From: Verrucomicrobiales bacterium
GTDB lineage: Bacteria; Verrucomicrobiota; Verrucomicrobiia; Verrucomicrobiales; DEV007
Length of the DNA stretch: 7,219 bases
Direction of reading: 5' to 3'
Assembly (NCBI GenBank): GCA_022424805.1
Contig: JAKMGR010000036.1
Coordinates: forward strand, 1-7,219
Positions 1 through 6,089 of this stretch are shown here, piece after piece (the first letter of the stretch is position 1; every line of letters starts with the position of its first letter). A program made the translations under genes and the position numbers. The notes beneath the pieces are model-generated. The model was not told where the DNA came from. It saw only the letters and a list, made by a program, of their open reading frames with translations, and ran no database searches.

Positions 1-657
1 GTTGATCCCGAGGAGACCTTGGATGAAGAACTTGAAGTGGAAGTAGAGACCGAAGTAGAAATCGAAGAAGAGCTAATCCCAGAACCGGAACCGGTGATTG
101 AATTACTCGATCTGGGGGGGCCGGAGATCGTAATTGAAGAGTCGGGTTCCAGCGAAAAAGCGGAGGAAGAAGAATCCATTTTCGAATTAGGAGAAGAGGC
201 TGAGGCCGCGGAAGCCGCTTCCGCCTCCTTAGAGCCGGTTGAGTCCATTTTTGAATTGGAAGACGAGCCGAGGGAAGATGTTGAATCCGCTACGCCAGCC
301 TTGGATGCCGGTGTTTTTGAACTCGATGAAGAAGTCGAGTTCGAAGCCGCAGAGGAGCAGGATATACAGCACTCAGAAACGTCGCAAATTCCGGGTCCAA
401 TCGAAACAGTTTCAGAGAAAATTTTCGAGCTGGAAGAGGACGAGGAAGGCGAGAAGGAAAATATTTGCCAGCCTCTGCCAGAAGGGGACGGGATACAGGA
501 ACCGGCTCCCGAGACAGAAGAAGAGGAAGCAGCGCTCGACATCTTTGAGATCGACGAAGATGAAGATGATCAGAAGAATTCGGCCGGAGCCAATGCCGAT
601 GCCGATCCGGATGAAGAGGAAGAAGAAGCCAACATGTCCGGGCCTCAATATTTTTGA
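1..657 (+). CDS. C-terminal part of a highly acidic protein with repeated IFEL motifs (5' end outside window)
   Basis: The reading frame is open from base 1 (Val-Asp-Pro-Glu...) to a TGA at 655-657, so the true start lies upstream; a TTG at 19 is only a possible internal start. The visible 218 residues are dominated by Glu, Asp, Ala and Pro, with almost no Lys or Arg and no hydrophobic segment, so this part is probably disordered and strongly negatively charged. Five copies of a short motif, (I/V)FE(L/I) followed by acidic residues, are spaced 22-40 residues apart. The end is NMSGPQYF. The next gene is an ExbB-family protein 118 bases downstream. In related bacteria TPR or other scaffold proteins often precede ExbB/ExbD clusters, so this may be the tail of such a protein, but the folded part is not visible and I do not recognise the family. 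The low-complexity composition makes homology searches unreliable. Confidence 0.75.
   Translation, partial: VDPEETLDEELEVEVETEVEIEEELIPEPEPVIELLDLGGPEIVIEESGSSEKAEEEESIFELGEEAEAAEAASASLEPVESIFELEDEPREDVESATPALDAGVFELDEEVEFEAAEEQDIQHSETSQIPGPIETVSEKIFELEEDEEGEKENICQPLPEGDGIQEPAPETEEEEAALDIFEIDEDEDDQKNSAGANADADPDEEEEEANMSGPQYF
178..552 (+). repeat. Five degenerate copies of an IFEL/VFEL/IFEI peptide motif
   Basis: Within the acidic protein the core tetrapeptide is encoded at 178-189 (IFEL), 247-258 (IFEL), 313-324 (VFEL), 421-432 (IFEL) and 541-552 (IFEI). Each is followed within three residues by acidic residues. The first two copies are similar at DNA level (both preceded by a Glu-Ser pair), which suggests duplication. 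The later copies share only the peptide pattern. A hydrophobic-aromatic core in an acidic disordered chain is typical of a multivalent short linear motif, but the partner is unknown. Confidence 0.75.
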
Positions 658-775
658 AAGATGGTCTTCCCGCAGGCCAAATTCGCACTTTTACGGAATA
701 GCGGGATATGATATAAGTTCTCTTTTCCCGGTAAAAAAGCAGGACTCTTTCGATTCGAAACACGATTCACAAGCA

Positions 776-1447
776 ATGGATTTAATCACCAAGGGTGGGC
801 CGCTGATGTGGCTTTTGTTCGGTTGCTCGATCATTGCGATCGCGATTTTTCTGGAGCGACTCTTCTACTTTCACCGCGCGAGGATTGACGTTGGCGATTT
901 GATGTTCGGTCTCCGAAACCTCATCAAAAATAAAGCTTACACAGAAGCACTCTCCGAATGCGCTGCTACACCGGGCCCAGTTGCCAGGGTGATTCACTCT
1001 GCGATCCGTCGTTATTCTTCTCCGCGCAGCGAGCTGCGGGAAATTGTTCAGGAAAGTGGTCAACTCGAAGTTCCCAAGTTGGAAAAGCATCTTTCTGTTC
1101 TCCTCACGGTCGCCTATATCGCACCGCTCATTGGGTTGCTGGGCTCGGTCCTTGGGCTTGTCGACACATTCGTTCAGATCAATGCTGTGGGAGGTTTTGC
1201 GACGGTTTCCGAGATTTCACAAGGCGTCTATGAGGCGCTGATTACTTCTGCAGCAGGGCTCATGGTCGCGATTCCGGCTTTCGTGTTTTACTCCCACTTG
1301 CGTACTTCCGCGAAGAATATCATTTACGATATGGAAAGTGCCGGGATTGAAATCGTGAATGCGATTGGCGATTTTCGGAATGCTCCCACTGACATCATCT
1401 CGATCCGCCCCGATCAGGACGAAGGCAGCGAGGAAAAGGGAGGGTGA
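776..1447 (+). CDS. exbB: MotA/TolQ/ExbB-family proton channel protein
   Basis: This 223-residue inner-membrane protein should form the pentameric channel core that, with the ExbD-like product of the next gene, converts proton-motive force into work through a TonB-type transducer. Three membrane segments are visible: residues about 9-31, 107-132 and 152-173. The two family signatures are clear: APLIGLLGSVLGLVDTF at 116-132 and ITSAAGLMVAIPA at 156-168. Between TM1 and TM2 lies the usual cytoplasmic domain. The start at 776 (MDLITKGGPLMWLL) puts TM1 at the expected place. The frame is open further upstream, but that stretch is an out-of-phase reading of the acidic gene and has no TM character. 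No good Shine-Dalgarno site precedes the ATG. The family assignment is firm; ExbB versus TolQ is decided by the adjacent TonB-like gene and by the absence of TolA/TolB/Pal here. Confidence 0.9.
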   Translation: MDLITKGGPLMWLLFGCSIIAIAIFLERLFYFHRARIDVGDLMFGLRNLIKNKAYTEALSECAATPGPVARVIHSAIRRYSSPRSELREIVQESGQLEVPKLEKHLSVLLTVAYIAPLIGLLGSVLGLVDTFVQINAVGGFATVSEISQGVYEALITSAAGLMVAIPAFVFYSHLRTSAKNIIYDMESAGIEIVNAIGDFRNAPTDIISIRPDQDEGSEEKGG

Positions 1448-1492
1448 TAGCTGCCTTCTCAAATGGGCATAACTCAAACGTAACTCATCCAC

Positions 1493-1897
1493 GTGAAACT
1501 GGAAACGACACTGAATGACCGCGCTGGTATGCTCTACACGGGGCCGCTCATGGATGTGATCCTGTTGCTTCTCATATTCTTTCTCTTCGGATCAAATTTT
1601 GTTCTCAAATCAGGTGTGGAAGTTGACCTTCCGCTTTCCAATTCTGTGCTGCCTTCTGCGGAGGATGCGCACATCATCACCTTGATCCCGAATGATTCTT
1701 CCGAGTTCTATTTCAATGATGAGCGGGTCGACCTAGAGGGCCTTGAATCGCGACTCGACCTGGCAATTTTGCGATCAAAGCAGGTGATTCTGCTTGGCGA
1801 CAAGACGATCAATTACGGAACGGTAATGGAAATTTCGCAGGCAGTTCTCCGGAAAGGCTTCGAGGTATCTTTTGCGACGCAACAGGAGGGCTCGTGA
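1493..1897 (+). CDS. exbD: ExbD/TolR-family biopolymer transport protein
   Basis: This 134-residue protein has one N-terminal membrane segment (about residues 15-37) with the family pattern GPLMDVILLLLIFFLFGSNF. Asp21 in PLMD matches the conserved membrane aspartate that carries protons in ExbD/TolR. A periplasmic domain of about 95 residues follows. The start is GTG at 1493: an in-frame TAA at 1481-1483 rules out anything longer, and the next ATG (1529) would remove residues before the TM. There is no convincing Shine-Dalgarno, and the gap to exbB is 45 bases. The gene ends at 1895-1897, one base before the ATG of the next gene, so the pair is probably translationally coupled. It should partner the upstream ExbB-like channel and the downstream transducer. 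Confidence 0.88.
   Translation: MKLETTLNDRAGMLYTGPLMDVILLLLIFFLFGSNFVLKSGVEVDLPLSNSVLPSAEDAHIITLIPNDSSEFYFNDERVDLEGLESRLDLAILRSKQVILLGDKTINYGTVMEISQAVLRKGFEVSFATQQEGS
1884..1889 (+). promoter_or_regulatory. Shine-Dalgarno site of the TonB-like gene
   Basis: AGGAGG lies inside the end of exbD, nine bases before the ATG at 1899. It is the strongest ribosome-binding site in the window and decides the start of the TonB-like gene at 1899 rather than at an in-frame TTG at 1872 that would overlap exbD. Confidence 0.75.
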
Positions 1898-1898
1898 T

Positions 1899-2675
1899 AT
1901 GAGGAATCCGTTTTCGATGAGGCGAGCTCCGGCAGATGGGCAATCAGAGGATTTGGAGTTGTCGTCTGTCTTCAACTGGACAAAGAATCAAAAGACGTGG
2001 CAATACCTCATCGGTTTTCTCTTTTTCTCCTTGATCATTCATGTGGCGGGATTTTACCTCTTCAAGGTTGTATACCCTCCGCCGGTTCGAATTGACGCAA
2101 AAGGAGAGTCCGTTACTCTGATGGACTCGGGAGACCCCGGTGTCCGTGCCCTGATGCAGCGAATTGAAGACCGTACGGTTTTTCTTTTCCCTCCATCCCG
2201 TCGTGCGGGAGTTCGGCTGAAAGCCGAAGACGCCGATGTTCGCTTTAGCCCTTCGTACCAGGATTCTGCTCTCCAGTTGAAACCACCAACCTATCCGTGG
2301 AATTTGCCTCCTCCAATTGAATCCGGGATTGATTCGAATCGTTTGGAAGCACCTGCGCCGCGCTTTTCAATTTCCCAAAACGGAGCAATTTCTGGTCGTG
2401 AAGTCGCACCTTGGTCGATCTTGCAGAACTACATTGAGCAGGCTGAATCGTTGCCAGAAATTTCGGTGAATTTAACCGTCGCGCCCGATGGGAGTGTCGA
2501 AGTGATCGGGATTGAGGGTGCACTGGAAAAAGCTGATCGTGAACAATTTGCCGCTGTGGTAGAATCGACCCTGCGATTTTTGCCATCGGAGACGGAAGCA
2601 GAGGGCAGGATCACAATACGCAGCACAGGAATCGGAAACGAATCCGACAAACCGGGGACCCCCGAACAATTGTAG
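1899..2675 (+). CDS. TonB-like energy transducer, single-pass membrane protein
   Basis: This 258-residue protein has a short basic/polar cytoplasmic N-terminus, one membrane segment (about residues 35-55, containing SLIIHVAGFYLFKV) with a histidine in it, then YPPPVRI and a long periplasmic part. Proline is enriched in the middle region but there is no long Pro-Lys/Pro-Glu spacer as in E. coli TonB. The last third (ISVNLTVAPDGSVEVIGIEG, then an Ala/Glu-rich helix and LRFLPSE) resembles the beta-alpha-beta C-terminal domain of TonB/TolA-like transducers, with the typical 'pDGsV' turn. A TM histidine is also a TonB feature needed for coupling to ExbB/ExbD. Context, directly after exbB and exbD with a strong Shine-Dalgarno, supports the role. 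The specific outer-membrane partner cannot be told, and the similarity is topological rather than strong in sequence. Confidence 0.65.
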   Translation: MRNPFSMRRAPADGQSEDLELSSVFNWTKNQKTWQYLIGFLFFSLIIHVAGFYLFKVVYPPPVRIDAKGESVTLMDSGDPGVRALMQRIEDRTVFLFPPSRRAGVRLKAEDADVRFSPSYQDSALQLKPPTYPWNLPPPIESGIDSNRLEAPAPRFSISQNGAISGREVAPWSILQNYIEQAESLPEISVNLTVAPDGSVEVIGIEGALEKADREQFAAVVESTLRFLPSETEAEGRITIRSTGIGNESDKPGTPEQL

Positions 2676-2680
2676 GAATC

Positions 2681-2920
2681 ATGTTTCGTGTAACTCTGGA
2701 TGGAATGATTGCGGTGTTTCTCGCCATCATTCTCTGTTCGTTTTTTTTTGCATGGGTTGCTGCCGAGATCTTTCAAAAAGGCCGGGAAAACAGGCGAAAA
2801 AAGTTTTTCGTAATCTGCGGAATCTGCGATCACGTCTTCGAAGACTCATCCAAGCTTGACCTCGCGGAATGCCCGCGATGCGGGGCGATGAATGAGCGGG
2901 AAAAAATTATTGAGATTTAG
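2681..2920 (+). CDS. Small membrane-anchored zinc-ribbon protein
   Basis: This 79-residue protein has one N-terminal membrane segment (residues about 9-31, very Phe/Ala/Ile-rich), a basic stretch (GRENRRKK, 34-41) and a C-terminal domain with two CxxC knuckles, C46-G-I-C49 and C64-P-R-C67. The basic stretch suggests that the ribbon faces the cytoplasm. Four cysteines in this arrangement usually bind one zinc (or iron, as in rubredoxin-like knuckles). It starts five bases after the TonB-like gene with a short AGGA overlapping the upstream stop, so it is surely in the same operon. I do not recognise a named family. Its place suggests an accessory part of the transport operon or a link to the following fabF, but no function can be assigned. 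Confidence 0.8.
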   Translation: MFRVTLDGMIAVFLAIILCSFFFAWVAAEIFQKGRENRRKKFFVICGICDHVFEDSSKLDLAECPRCGAMNEREKIIEI

Positions 2921-3006
2921 TGGGCAAAAACGCGCTTTCCTCCGGAGAAATCGTCTTGCAATGGCATACAAGCGCGATGAGTTTGCGGCCGAGTTGCCTA
3001 CGAAAT

Positions 3007-4254
3007 ATGGAACGAAGAGTCGTCATTACAGGTATGGGAGTCGTGTCGCCGGTCGGAAGCGATCTCGACACGTTCTGGTCGAATTTGGTCGCTGGAAAAA
3101 GCGGTGTATCCAATATCGAGGATCCCGCGCTGAAGGGTTATGACTGCAAGATCGCCGGAACGGTGAAGGACTTTGATCCTGCCCCGTTTTTCTCAAATCC
3201 CAAAGACGCTCGTCGCAGTGACCGCTTTGCCCAAATGGGAATGGCGGCCTCCGTGATAGCGATGAAGGATTCTGGAGTCGATCTTGATCGGACAGATCGT
3301 GATCGATTTGGCTGCATGGTAGGAAGCGGAATTGGTGGGCTCACAACCCTGGAGACACAGCACAGAAATTTGCTGAATAAGTCTCCGAGCCGCGTCTCGC
3401 CGTTTACGATTCCCATGATGATCGCAAACATTTCCAGCGGCATGGTATCAATGGAATATGACCTGCGAGGTCCCAATATGTGCATTGTAACTGCCTGTGC
3501 CACATCGAATCACAATATCGGTGAGGCTTGGCGCATGATCAAATTCGGTGATGCCGATGCATTCATTGCCGGAGGTTCGGAATCGACGATTTGCCCGATG
3601 GGGCTTGCTGGATTCGGAAACATGAAGGCTCTCAGCATGAGAAATGACGAGCCTGAGCGTGCATCTCGTCCTTTTGATGTCGACCGCGACGGATTTGTGA
3701 TGGGAGAGGGCGCCGGTGTAGTCGTTATCGAGGAACTGGAGCACGCGAAGAAGCGTGGAGCGCGAATCTATGCTGAGCTTACCGGTTACGGTGTCTCTGC
3801 CGATGCTCACCACCTCACTTCTCCGCATCCGGAAGGAGATGGAGCAGCGCGCTGCATGGATATGGCAATCAAGCACAGTGGAATTTCGCCTGAAGATGTC
3901 GATTATGTGAATGCGCACGGTACGTCCACTGGACTCGGCGATGTCTGCGAAACAAAGGCGATCAAGAAGGTCTTCGGTGATCATGCGAAGGATGGACTTA
4001 TCGTCAGCTCGACCAAATCGATGACAGGTCACCTTCTCGGTGCAGCTGGTGGAGTTGAGCTTGCTGCATGCGTGCAAGCCATCAGGGAAGGTGTCATTCC
4101 GCCGACAATCAACCTGGAAAATCAAGATCCCAATTGCGATCTCGACTATGTTCCGAATGTGGCTCGGGAGGCGGACGTCAAGATTGCCCTTACCAACTCA
4201 TTTGGATTTGGCGGTCACAACGCTTCTCTGCTTATTCAGAAGTTCGAAGGGTAA
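3007..4254 (+). CDS. fabF: 3-oxoacyl-[acyl-carrier-protein] synthase II (FabF)
   Basis: This 415-residue enzyme condenses malonyl-ACP with acyl-ACP in the elongation cycle of type II fatty acid synthesis in the cytoplasm. The N-terminus MERRVVITGMGVVSPVG is typical. The catalytic residues are present: Cys164 in VTACATSNHN, His304 in NAHGTST, and Lys337 and His342 in STKSMTGHLLGAAGG. The C-terminal NSFGFGGHN loop (397-405) is intact. The length matches the family (E. coli FabF has 413 residues). The frame is open back to a GTG at 2920, but the extra 29 residues do not look like FabF, so ATG 3007 is preferred; no Shine-Dalgarno is evident. Oddities: no acpP or fabG adjoins it, although fabF commonly follows acpP, and it sits downstream of a TonB-type operon. 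It is convergent with the genes that follow, with only 21 bases before the end of the pseudogene on the other strand. Confidence 0.96.
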   Translation: MERRVVITGMGVVSPVGSDLDTFWSNLVAGKSGVSNIEDPALKGYDCKIAGTVKDFDPAPFFSNPKDARRSDRFAQMGMAASVIAMKDSGVDLDRTDRDRFGCMVGSGIGGLTTLETQHRNLLNKSPSRVSPFTIPMMIANISSGMVSMEYDLRGPNMCIVTACATSNHNIGEAWRMIKFGDADAFIAGGSESTICPMGLAGFGNMKALSMRNDEPERASRPFDVDRDGFVMGEGAGVVVIEELEHAKKRGARIYAELTGYGVSADAHHLTSPHPEGDGAARCMDMAIKHSGISPEDVDYVNAHGTSTGLGDVCETKAIKKVFGDHAKDGLIVSSTKSMTGHLLGAAGGVELAACVQAIREGVIPPTINLENQDPNCDLDYVPNVAREADVKIALTNSFGFGGHNASLLIQKFEG

Positions 4255-4275
4255 GCATCTGTCGCCTGGCTCTAG

Positions 4276-4621
4276 TCACTTCTTTTTCCGCAAGCGTTTT
4301 GCTTGCAGGTCAAAATTGAGTGCCATTTGAACCCACGCCGACAACGTTTTGTCGCGTTGGAGAGAGTCCAATTCGACGAAGCCCCAGCCCGTCATCGGCC
4401 GGCCCGTAAAAGTCCATTTCCTTTGCTCCGGGTTTTGAGAGAGCCTCCTAGTAGGCCTCGGGGGCGACGCGAGCCATCAAGCGTGTGCCCTCAACTCTGT
4501 TACATATCTTTCCGTCGATGGGATAGGCTATCCAACCGATCATGCGTTTGGATTCAAAAGAAACGCAGGCCTTGTTCAGACAACGCTAGATCCGGTCAGA
4601 CAGGTCGCTGTCGTAGGCCAT
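4276..4621 (-). pseudogene. Decayed TfoX/Sxy N-terminal-domain protein
   Basis: Read on the minus strand from ATG 4621, the sequence gives MAYDSDLSDRI, a TAG (4588-4586), then a TfoX_N-like chain (SFESKRMIGWIAYPIDGKIC, LMARVAPEAY), a second TAG (4450-4448), then EALSKPGAKEMDF. Here one extra T in a run of four (4411-4408 region) shifts the frame. Dropping it restores a good family ending: TGRPMTGWGFVELDS, then LSAWVQMALNFDL and a basic tail RLRKKK before TGA (4278-4276). The rebuilt length of about 114 residues is normal for the stand-alone TfoX_N family, small proteins related to the N-domain of the competence regulator Sxy/TfoX. Two stops plus one frameshift mean it is not expressed as a full protein. 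It lies 19 bases downstream of the thioredoxin-fold gene in the same direction. This pseudogene accounts for nearly all of the otherwise gene-free 4255-4640 stretch. Confidence 0.82.
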
Positions 4622-4640
4622 CGATCTGGAAATAGACTTT

Positions 4641-5327
4641 CTACGGTTTAGAGAGCTCTTCGATCTTTTTGCGGCTTTCCTCGGACAGCTTGCTGATCGG
4701 GTAGGACACCTCGCGACCACTCATTACAAATACTACATTCGTGCCGTCGAAAGATTTGATTGCAGCAGTGATTTCCTTTCCATCCGAATTTTTCCAAGCC
4801 TGTATTTCAGCGACTAAGCCGGGCTTCTCAGTGGACGCTTCGGAGTCCGTTGTCGTTTCTTCCAATTCAGAGCCAGAACCAAGCACATCTGCGGTATTGA
4901 GTGTCTTTTTCAGATCGCGGTTGGCATCGCGGATGTCCGCTTTCAAGGTGTCATAGGAAATTCCTGCGATGCTGGTTTCTCCGTCAGCCGTGGTTACGAG
5001 AACCATGGGGATGGTGTTGCCAGCGCTGGACCTGGCCGCCTTGGCGCCTTTCGGCATAGCGCTCCAGTCTGTCTTGCTGTTGGCAAAAACCACTACTCCC
5101 GTGCTGCGGAATGTCTTTAAGGCTTCCGAACTGGTCGCCAGGCAGGGGCCTCACGTCGTTCCCGGGTCGGTGTAGACAAAGATGAGAGGTTCTTTTTCTT
5201 TCACTGCCTTGGCCTTGGCTTCTGCCAACTCATCGATGGTGAAGACCGAAGAGGAAACTCGTAACTCCGCCCGAGCCGACATCGTAAAGAGAAGGACGAA
5301 ACCGCAAAGGGGAAGCAGCATTTTCAT
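4641..5327 (-). CDS. Candidate selenocysteine-containing thioredoxin-fold protein with SHD1 domain (in-frame TGA at 5153-5151)
   Basis: From ATG 5327 to TAG 4643-4641 the frame holds 229 codons with one interruption, TGA as codon 59. Residues 1-20 form a signal peptide (basic start, hydrophobic core, Ala-Arg-Ala cleavage site), so the mature protein should be periplasmic. A thioredoxin-like fold follows: strand EPLIFVYTD (46-54), then T-T-[TGA]-G-P-C62, a helix, strand TGVVVFAN, and the cis-Pro strand NTIPMVLVTT (Pro107). An acidic Ser/Thr/Glu linker (about 141-168) leads to an SHD1-like domain (170-228: W178, SDGKEI, SGREVSYPISKLSEESRKKI). The TGA occupies the first position of a CGPC redox motif, so selenocysteine (UGPC) is the best reading, supported by the hairpin just after it. 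Without recoding there would be a 58-residue fragment and an ORF from GTG 5093 lacking the active site. No other lesion is seen. Alternatives are a Cys-to-opal mutation or a sequencing error. The Shine-Dalgarno is weak. It follows the beta-helix gene by 39 bases. The redox substrate is unknown. Confidence 0.72.
5121..5150 (-). promoter_or_regulatory. Candidate bacterial SECIS hairpin directly after the in-frame TGA
   Basis: In the mRNA sense the 30 bases after the TGA can fold symmetrically. GGC (5150-5148) pairs with GCC (5123-5121), CC (5146-5145) with GG (5127-5126), and CUGG (5141-5138) with CCAG (5134-5131). The small internal loops are C/AA and UGC/UUC (a G-U pair is possible in the second). 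The apical loop is CGA (5137-5135), or GCGAC if the last pair opens. Bacterial SECIS elements lie in the coding region right after the UGA, with a G in the first two loop positions, and both points fit. The loop starts 14 bases after the UGA, slightly closer than in E. coli fdhF (about 18). No folding energy was computed. Confidence 0.5.
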
Positions 5328-5366
5328 GGAATCAGATTGCCTTGGGAAGGGTATTTTGTCGAGAAC

Positions 5367-6053
5367 CTATTTACGGTCTACGATATTAAGATGAGGGAGG
5401 TTTTTTACGATCTTCTTCTCCCCGAGAATGCCTTGCCATTGAGTGACAGGATAGAGAATGCAATCGCGCCCTAGGATCGTTCCCGGATTCAAAACCGTAT
5501 TGCAGCCCACTTCGGTGCGATCGCCGATGATGGCTCCGAATTTCCGCAAACCCGAGTCGATCTCCTTCTCGTCGTGTCGAAGTTTCACATTGGTGCGGTC
5601 CAGGCGCACGTTCGAACAGATTACACCGGCACCGAGATGCGCTTTGTAGCCGAGAATCGAATCACCAACATAGTTGAAATGGGGAACCTCACAGTCGTCG
5701 AAGAGCAGGCAGTTTTTAAATTCCGACGAGTTTCCGAGCACGCAGTGGTTGCCAATAATCACATTGTCTCGCAGATACGCTCCACTGCGAACCACAGATC
5801 CAGATCCGATCCACGCAGGCCCCTGTATCACGGCGTTCGCTTCCACAATGGCATCTGCGGCGACATAGACACGAGTCCCCGCGTTGGCAGATGGGTGAAT
5901 TGATCCATGAATCAGCGTCCCGTCGACTGATTTCAGAAGCTTATCAAGGTAGTCCTCAATGCGCCCAATAGCGGCCCAAACAGGCTCGTCTTCCGAAAAG
6001 AGTTTGGGGTGACTTGTGTGAGAGAGATCAAGATATTGGCTCGGCGGAAACAT
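5367..6053 (-). CDS. Left-handed beta-helix protein resembling the GlmU acetyltransferase domain
   Basis: This 228-residue protein has a short N-terminal helical region (about 1-45) and then a left-handed parallel beta-helix made of hexapeptide repeats from about residue 53 to 205 (for example AIVEANAVIQGPAWIG, NVIIGNHCVLG, AIIGDRTEVGCNTVLNPG). The stretch PHFNYVGDSILG (124-135) and HLGAGVICSN (139-148) match the active-site region of the GlmU C-terminal domain, where the E. coli sequence is HLTYLGD and later NIGAGTITCN. His125 and Tyr128 align with its catalytic His363 and Tyr366. The nucleotidyltransferase domain of GlmU and of sugar-1-phosphate thymidylyltransferases is missing. The likely role is acyl transfer to a sugar phosphate or nucleotide sugar for envelope synthesis, but the substrate is unknown. 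It starts 137 bases after frr; the start at 6053 is the natural one, without a clear Shine-Dalgarno. Confidence 0.83.
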   Translation of the reverse strand: MFPPSQYLDLSHTSHPKLFSEDEPVWAAIGRIEDYLDKLLKSVDGTLIHGSIHPSANAGTRVYVAADAIVEANAVIQGPAWIGSGSVVRSGAYLRDNVIIGNHCVLGNSSEFKNCLLFDDCEVPHFNYVGDSILGYKAHLGAGVICSNVRLDRTNVKLRHDEKEIDSGLRKFGAIIGDRTEVGCNTVLNPGTILGRDCILYPVTQWQGILGEKKIVKNLPHLNIVDRK

Positions 6054-6089
6054 GGCCTAACAGGTTTGGGTGGAGCACGTGACAGGGTT

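Noticed and set aside
239..775. N-terminal extension of the ExbB-like protein in the +2 frame
   Set aside because: The basic, Ser/Arg-rich sequence is a shadow of the acidic gene in another frame. ATG 776 places TM1 correctly for the family.
658..775. Promoter for the exbB cluster (TATGAT-like box near 707)
   Set aside because: There is no -35 match at proper spacing, so the box alone is not enough evidence.
2920..3006. Longer FabF starting at GTG 2920 or ATG 2977
   Set aside because: The extra residues do not resemble the FabF N-terminus, and ATG 3007 gives the standard start and length.
4290..4306. Hairpin GCAAGC-GTTTT-GCTTGC as a terminator for fabF
   Set aside because: It lacks a T-run after the stem on the plus strand and is followed by an A-run on the minus strand. 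It lies inside the C-terminal coding part of the TfoX pseudogene, which explains the sequence.
4333..4360. Imperfect stem-loop with CGACAA/TTGTCG core
   Set aside because: It is within the TfoX pseudogene and has bulges and no T-tract. I see no reason to call it a recombination site or terminator.
4448..4588. The two in-frame TAG codons as recoded amber (pyrrolysine) sites
   Set aside because: A frameshift is also needed to restore the gene, TAG is used as the normal stop of the adjacent thioredoxin-fold gene and others in the window, and the positions are not catalytic. Decay is simpler.
4303..4635. Plus-strand open frame of 110 codons
   Set aside because: It is an Arg/Pro-rich shadow of the TfoX pseudogene on the other strand, with no family resemblance.
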